This document shows positions 19,989 to 23,637 of a DNA stretch of 23,637 nt, piece after piece; positions within the stretch are counted from its first letter, which is position 1, and each line of letters opens with the position of its first letter. The stretch covers positions 1 through 23,637 of the forward strand of contig JAPKHC010000050.1 in NCBI GenBank assembly GCA_026647215.1, written 5' to 3'. Made by a program: the position numbers and the translations under genes. Under the pieces are notes generated by a model that searched no databases, had not been told where the DNA came from, and saw only the letters and a program-made list of their open reading frames with translations. The stretch is from F1-120-MAGs118 sp013360535. GTDB taxonomy: Bacteria > Planctomycetota > UBA1135 > GCA-002686595.

Positions 19989-22118
19989 ATGGCCTTACTG
20001 CCCCTCTTCCTCGCCCTGCAGGAAACCGGCACCGAACCCGCCGCTCCCAAGTCGTCGCAGGCGAGCGTGTCCCAGACCTTCGTCACCGCCCCGCGCGCGA
20101 GCCGCACGGCGACGACTTCCGGGATGGCGCAGCAAGTGATCACCGCCGAAGAGCTGAAGGCCACCGGCGAGCGCTCCCTGCCGCGCGCGATCGCGAAGGC
20201 GAGCGGTGTCTTCGTGCAGGAGACCAACCTCGGCGGCGGCGCGCCGATCCTCCGCGGCCTGATCGGCAACCAGGTCCTGATCGTCGTCGACGGCGTGCGC
20301 CTGAACGACGGCGCGACGCGCGGCGGCCCGAACCAGTCGCTCAACGGCATCGACCCGACCAACGTCGAGCGCGTCGAGATCGTGCGCGGCCCGACCGGCG
20401 TGCTGTACGGCTCGGACGCGCTCGGCGGCACGATCCTGATCTGGACCAAGTCGCGGGCGGCCGCGGCGCGCGAAGGGCTCAGCGACCAGGACCAGCGCCT
20501 GCGCGCGGTCGCGGGCGTCGACGCCAACACCGCGGTCGAGGGCGCGCGCGAGTTCGGCTCGCTCTCCTACGGCTTCGAGAACGACGGCGTGCTGCTCGGC
20601 GGTTCGTTCCAGGACTGGCAGAAGCTGCGCTCGGGCGACGGCGACGTCGAGAACACGGGCTACCACGGGCAGTCGTGGTACGGATCGTGGGAGCACCGCC
20701 TGTCGGACACGGGCTACCTGCGCCTGTCGGCCATGCGCACGCGCGACTTCGGCATCCCGCGCTCCGACCGCATGAACGTCGGCTTCCAGCAGACGCAGCC
20801 CTCCGACGCCGAGAACTTCTTCACGCTGCAGGATCGCGAGCGCTACCTGCTCGCCTGGAACGAGAAGAGCACCGGCTTCTCCGACGACATGCAGGTGCGC
20901 CTTTCGCTGCGCGAGTACAACGAGAACCGCCAGATCCGCTCGCGCGGCTCGAGCACGCGCCGCCTCGAGACGGACAACGTCGAGACCGGCGGCATCGGCG
21001 CCGACTGGCGCAAGGCGATCGGCGACACGCACCTCGTGACCTGGGGCTTCGACCTCGACTACGACGACGTCGATTCCAAGCGCACCAACGTCAACATCAA
21101 CACCAACGTCGCGACCAGCGCGCTCGGCAACTTCGCGCCGAACTCGACCTACCTGTACAGCGGCGTCTTCCTGCGCGACGAGATCTACGCCTTCGAGGCC
21201 TTCGACCTCACCGCGGGCCTGCGCTACTCCTACTTCGAGTTCGGCTTCGACGACACGACGACCGGTGACGACGTCGACGGCGACTTCGACGCGCTCACGG
21301 GCTCGCTGCAGGCTGCACGCGACCTCGCCGAGGGCGTGCGCGTCACCGCGACGCTGGCGCAGGCCTTCCGCGCGCCGAACCTTTCGGAGCTCGCGCGCAG
21401 CGCCTCGTTCAACGGCGGCACCGAGCTCGCCAACCCCAACCTCGACCCCGAGGAGTCGCTGTATCAGGAGCTCGCGCTCGACATGACGCGCGAGCAGTGG
21501 AGCTGGTCGCTCGCGCTCTACCACAACGAGATCAGCGACGTGATGGGGCGGCGCCTGGTGAGCGACCCGACGCCGGGGGGGCCGATCGGCGACGAGACCT
21601 ACATCCGCGAGAACGCCGGCGATCTCGAGCTCTTCGGCCTCGAGACGCGCTATCGCCGCAAGCTCGGCGGCCCGCAGTCGCCCTACGCGATCCAGACCTA
21701 CCTCGAATACACCTACGGCAAGCAGTACGACGACTTCGTCGACACGATCAACGGCGGGAAGCCCTTCGACGACAAGCCCGCGAGCAAGATCCCGCCGCTG
21801 CACGGCAGCCTCGCGCTGATGTACGAGCCCGCGCAGCCCAAGGGCTGGTTCGGCTGGGCGAGCGCCTCGTTCCACTTTGCGACTTCCCAGAACAAGCTCT
21901 CGCCCGCCGACCTCGGCGACCCGCGCATCGATCCCAACGGCACCAACGGCTGGACGCGTGTCGACCTCGACGCCGGCGGGCCAGTCGGTGATCCCTCGAG
22001 CGGCACGACCTGGAACCTCGGCCTGCACAACCTGTTCGACGAGGACTACCGCGTCCACGGCTCGGGCATCGATGCGCAGGGGCTGGGGCTGGTGTTTGGC
22101 GTGCAGATGAGCCTCTGA
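19989..22118 (+). CDS. TonB-dependent outer-membrane receptor
   Basis: A 709-residue outer-membrane transporter that imports a scarce ligand (iron complex, cobalamin or glycan) using energy from TonB. A short signal peptide (MALLPLFLALQ) is followed by a TonB-box-like QTFVTAP (29-35). The plug domain (about 45-155) has GVFVQETNLGGGAPILRGL, V-D-G-V-R-L-N-D-G and VERVEIVRGPTGVLYGSDALGG. The remainder is a 22-strand-type beta-barrel ending in GLVFGVQMSL. Barrel segments such as LGNFAPNS...YLYSGVF and the late L-H-N-L-F-D-E-D-Y-R-V-H-G recall haemoglobin/siderophore-type receptors, but the ligand is not assigned. It is followed by a TonB gene, its likely energiser. The TGA is the first codon of the structured repeat at 22116. 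Confidence 0.92.
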   Translation: MALLPLFLALQETGTEPAAPKSSQASVSQTFVTAPRASRTATTSGMAQQVITAEELKATGERSLPRAIAKASGVFVQETNLGGGAPILRGLIGNQVLIVVDGVRLNDGATRGGPNQSLNGIDPTNVERVEIVRGPTGVLYGSDALGGTILIWTKSRAAAAREGLSDQDQRLRAVAGVDANTAVEGAREFGSLSYGFENDGVLLGGSFQDWQKLRSGDGDVENTGYHGQSWYGSWEHRLSDTGYLRLSAMRTRDFGIPRSDRMNVGFQQTQPSDAENFFTLQDRERYLLAWNEKSTGFSDDMQVRLSLREYNENRQIRSRGSSTRRLETDNVETGGIGADWRKAIGDTHLVTWGFDLDYDDVDSKRTNVNINTNVATSALGNFAPNSTYLYSGVFLRDEIYAFEAFDLTAGLRYSYFEFGFDDTTTGDDVDGDFDALTGSLQAARDLAEGVRVTATLAQAFRAPNLSELARSASFNGGTELANPNLDPEESLYQELALDMTREQWSWSLALYHNEISDVMGRRLVSDPTPGGPIGDETYIRENAGDLELFGLETRYRRKLGGPQSPYAIQTYLEYTYGKQYDDFVDTINGGKPFDDKPASKIPPLHGSLALMYEPAQPKGWFGWASASFHFATSQNKLSPADLGDPRIDPNGTNGWTRVDLDAGGPVGDPSSGTTWNLGLHNLFDEDYRVHGSGIDAQGLGLVFGVQMSL

Positions 22119-22222
22119 GAGCTCGTGCAGGAATGAGGAAACGAGCTCTCAGAATGCTGATTTCGCCGTCGCCTGGCGGCGCCGGACGTCGAGGCCGTGA
22201 GTTCCTTCACGGTCTCTGAGGC
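22116..22222 (+). repeat. Structured stop-codon repeat, locus 2 (single copy)
   Basis: The same element as at 12437 in single-copy form. It starts at the receptor TGA. Hairpin A is GAGAGCTCGT (22117-22126) with ACGAGCTCTC (22141-22150), the same stem but a 14-nt loop in place of AAGA. The 37-nt core (22151-22187) is 33/37 identical to locus 1, its last 24 bases completely so. Hairpin B is GAGGCCGTGA (22191-22200), loop GTTCCT, TCACGGTCTC (22207-22216), with one G-T pair. It ends CTCTGAGGC as at locus 1. It lies between the TonB-dependent receptor and tonB genes. Confidence 0.88.
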
Positions 22223-22280
22223 GCCTGCGGTCTTTTCCCCAGCGACCTTGCCCACCCCGGGAAGGTCCGCCCGAGCTAGC

Positions 22281-23093
22281 ATGGCGCACGTCGTGAGACG
22301 CGAGATCGCACTCAAGGCCACCACGGGCCCGGCGCCGGCGGGCGGCTCCGCCGGAGTCGGCGCGGGCTCGTCGTCCGGCTTCTCGTGGAGCTTCGTCGCG
22401 AGCCTCGGCCTGCACGCCGCGCTCGCGGGCGGCGTCGCGTGGATCACGCTCTCGGCTCCGCCTCGCAAGCTGGCTCGCAGCGCTTCGTTCGACGCGGGCA
22501 CGGCCGAGGCTGCGCTCGCGCTGCCGCCGGTGCTCGAGCCCGAGCCGGTGCTCGAGCTGGTGGTCGAGACACCGATCGAGCCCGCGCTCGTCGAAGTCGA
22601 GCTTCCGTTCCAGCCGCTCCTTCCGCTCGAAGGTCCCGGCGCACCTCCCAACCCCGACTCGGACTCGATGCGCGACGTCGTCAAGCTGCTCAACCGCAGC
22701 TGGAGCACGGGCGCGGCCGAGCTGGCGACGACGACCGGAGACGGCGCCGAGTCCGCCGGTGTGGGCAGTGGTGCCGTCGCGGCGGCTCCCGCGCCGTCGA
22801 AGGGCGAGGGCTCGGTGTACGTCGCCGCGCGCCATCTGGCGACGCCGGAACCCGCCTACCCGCGCCTGTCGCAGCGATTGGGCGAGCAAGGCACCGTCGA
22901 CCTGCGCCTGCACATCCGCGCCGACGGCACGGTGGCGGACGTGACGCTGCTCGTCTCCAGCGGCTTCGAGCGCCTCGACGCCGCCGCGATGACCGCGGTG
23001 CGGGCTTGGCGCTTCGAGGCGGCGACTTCCGACGGTGTGCCCGTCGAGAGCGACCTGCGTCACCTCGTCACGTTCCGGATCGAAGGGCCGTGA
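22281..23093 (+). CDS. tonB: TonB-family energy transducer
   Basis: A 270-residue protein with TonB layout. It has a short basic cytoplasmic tail and one signal-anchor helix (FSWSFVASLGLHAALAGGVAWITL, about residues 35-58, with the His seen in TonB anchors). An acidic, Pro-rich periplasmic linker follows (PPVLEPEPVLELVVETPIEP). The C-terminal TonB_C domain (about 190-268) contains PEPAYPRLSQRLGEQGTVDL, IRADGTV and MTAVRAWRF. It would couple ExbBD proton-motive energy to the receptor encoded just upstream; exbB and exbD are not in the window. ATG 22281 is the first ATG and fits the short tail. TAGCAT at 22277-22282 overlaps it, so if that is a -10 box the start could be GTG 22293. The 3' end overlaps the convergent hydantoinase-like gene by 26 bp. 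Confidence 0.88.
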   Translation: MAHVVRREIALKATTGPAPAGGSAGVGAGSSSGFSWSFVASLGLHAALAGGVAWITLSAPPRKLARSASFDAGTAEAALALPPVLEPEPVLELVVETPIEPALVEVELPFQPLLPLEGPGAPPNPDSDSMRDVVKLLNRSWSTGAAELATTTGDGAESAGVGSGAVAAAPAPSKGEGSVYVAARHLATPEPAYPRLSQRLGEQGTVDLRLHIRADGTVADVTLLVSSGFERLDAAAMTAVRAWRFEAATSDGVPVESDLRHLVTFRIEGP

Positions 23094-23637
23094 GCTCGAG
23101 GTGACCGCCGTGCGTCACGCGTGCGAGCGTGCGCGGCGGCACCAGCGTGGTGCTCGAGAATTCCTGCACGATCGCAGGGCCCTCGAAGTGCTGGCCCGGC
23201 GAGAGCGCGGCGCGGTCGACGAGCGCAGTGCGCGTGAAGCGGCCGGAAAAGGCCACGCGGCGTTCGCCGACGAAAGCGGAGCGAGGTGCGGCGCTCGCCC
23301 GCACGCTGCGCGCGCGAACGGGTGCCTGCGGAATCCGCACGGTGACGCGCACGTTGACGAGCTCGACCTCGCGGTCGTCGAGCGTGTAGCCGTAGAGCTC
23401 GCGATGGCGGGCGACGAAGCGGCGCTCGACGTCGCCACCTTCGAGCGGCACGCGCAGCTCGAAGGACTGGCCCGAGTAGCGCAGGTCGAGCGCCACTTCG
23501 CGTTCGGCGCGGCGCAGCTCGTGCCCCGCCTCGGCCAGTTCCGCGCGCGCGTCGCTCTCCAGCGTTCGCACGCGCAGCGCGAGCTCGCGTCGCGGGAAGC
23601 TGTTCACGGGCGCGAGCACCGCGCTCGAACGCTCCGC
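23068..23637 (-). CDS. Hydantoinase A / 5-oxoprolinase-like protein, C-terminal part (cut by window edge)
   Basis: The frame is open to the right edge and ends at TGA 23068, giving the last 189 residues of a protein whose family is normally near 700 residues. The segments RHRELYGYTLDDREVELVNV, then D-R-A-A-L-S-P-G-Q-H-F-E-G-P-A-I-V-Q-E-F-S-S-T-T-L-V-P-P match the C-terminal region of HyuA-type N-methylhydantoinases and related 5-oxoprolinases and acetone carboxylase beta subunits, which open cyclic amides using ATP. The N-terminal ATPase domain is outside the window, so the exact substrate class is unknown. The 3' end overlaps tonB. Confidence 0.85.
   Translation of the reverse strand, partial: AERSSAVLAPVNSFPRRELALRVRTLESDARAELAEAGHELRRAEREVALDLRYSGQSFELRVPLEGGDVERRFVARHRELYGYTLDDREVELVNVRVTVRIPQAPVRARSVRASAAPRSAFVGERRVAFSGRFTRTALVDRAALSPGQHFEGPAIVQEFSSTTLVPPRTLARVTHGGHLELTALRSGT

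Noticed and set aside
19571..20530. 319-codon minus-strand frame containing RRDLNPRHPPWQGGALPLSY
   Set aside because: This peptide is the familiar artefact of translating a tRNA gene antisense. Here it lies over tRNA-Gly at 19625-19699, and the rest shadows the receptor.
19995..22058. 687-codon minus-strand open frame opposite the TonB-dependent receptor
   Set aside because: Val/Ala/Arg/Asp-rich without any domain pattern. It is an antisense shadow of a well-supported receptor gene.
22197..22280. Start of tonB inside the structured repeat
   Set aside because: The frame is open there, but the predicted residues form no anchor helix and hairpin B covers the first codons. ATG 22281 gives a normal short cytoplasmic tail.

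Overview
The window looks like chromosomal DNA from a very GC-rich, Gram-negative-type bacterium. A secreted formylglycine-type sulfatase, a TIM-barrel sugar-phosphate isomerase, a TonB system, a eukaryote-like adenylosuccinate lyase, frequent GTG/TTG starts and few recognisable Shine-Dalgarno sites would fit a high-GC member of the Planctomycetota. That placement is inference from gene content only; other deep-branching Gram-negative phyla are not excluded. Genes are densely packed, with several 4-base start/stop overlaps.

Layout. 1-290: the 3' end of an IS110-like transposase, some non-coding DNA and a very stable hairpin. 357-2243: an MsbA-type ABC exporter. 2266-3749 (minus): an AbiEi/AbiEii toxin-antitoxin pair behind an AT-rich, operator-like palindrome. 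3923-5207: a DUF2238/YjdF-type membrane protein and an uncharacterised protein with two similar halves. 5191-6383 (minus): ispD-ispF of the MEP isoprenoid pathway, divergent from ruvC (6431). 7080-9421: an unknown soluble protein and a secreted PhoD-like protein that seems to have lost metal ligands. 9611-10903: a FlhG/MinD-like ATPase and a membrane-anchored ComEA-like helix-hairpin-helix protein. 10986-13235: nadC, an RsbW-like ATPase (GTGA overlap), a 61-bp tandem repeat and a VanZ-like membrane protein. 13243-16706: purB and a secreted modular beta-sandwich protein. 16710-18260 (minus): sulfatase lipoprotein. 18607-19527: sugar-phosphate isomerase. 19625-19699: tRNA-Gly(GCC). 19989-23093: a TonB-dependent receptor and its probable TonB partner. 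23068-23637 (minus): the C-terminal part of a hydantoinase A/5-oxoprolinase-like protein running off the edge.

The most unusual signal is a structured repeat seen at two loci about 10 kb apart (12437-12718 and 22116-22222). Each copy begins exactly at the TGA stop codon of the upstream gene. It consists of a perfect inverted repeat (GAGAGCTCGT...ACGAGCTCTC), a 37-nt conserved core (33/37 identical) and a second hairpin whose two arms have changed together between loci. At the first locus hairpin A plus core is amplified into four 61-bp units while hairpin B remains single. Both host proteins also end in Met-Ser-X. I do not recognise it as a known element; it behaves like a REP-like mobile repeat or a structured intercistronic RNA.

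A second recurring pattern is a TANNNT hexamer, a plausible -10 box, 7-47 nt upstream of seven genes. Two of these (357 and 14748) would give nearly leaderless mRNAs.
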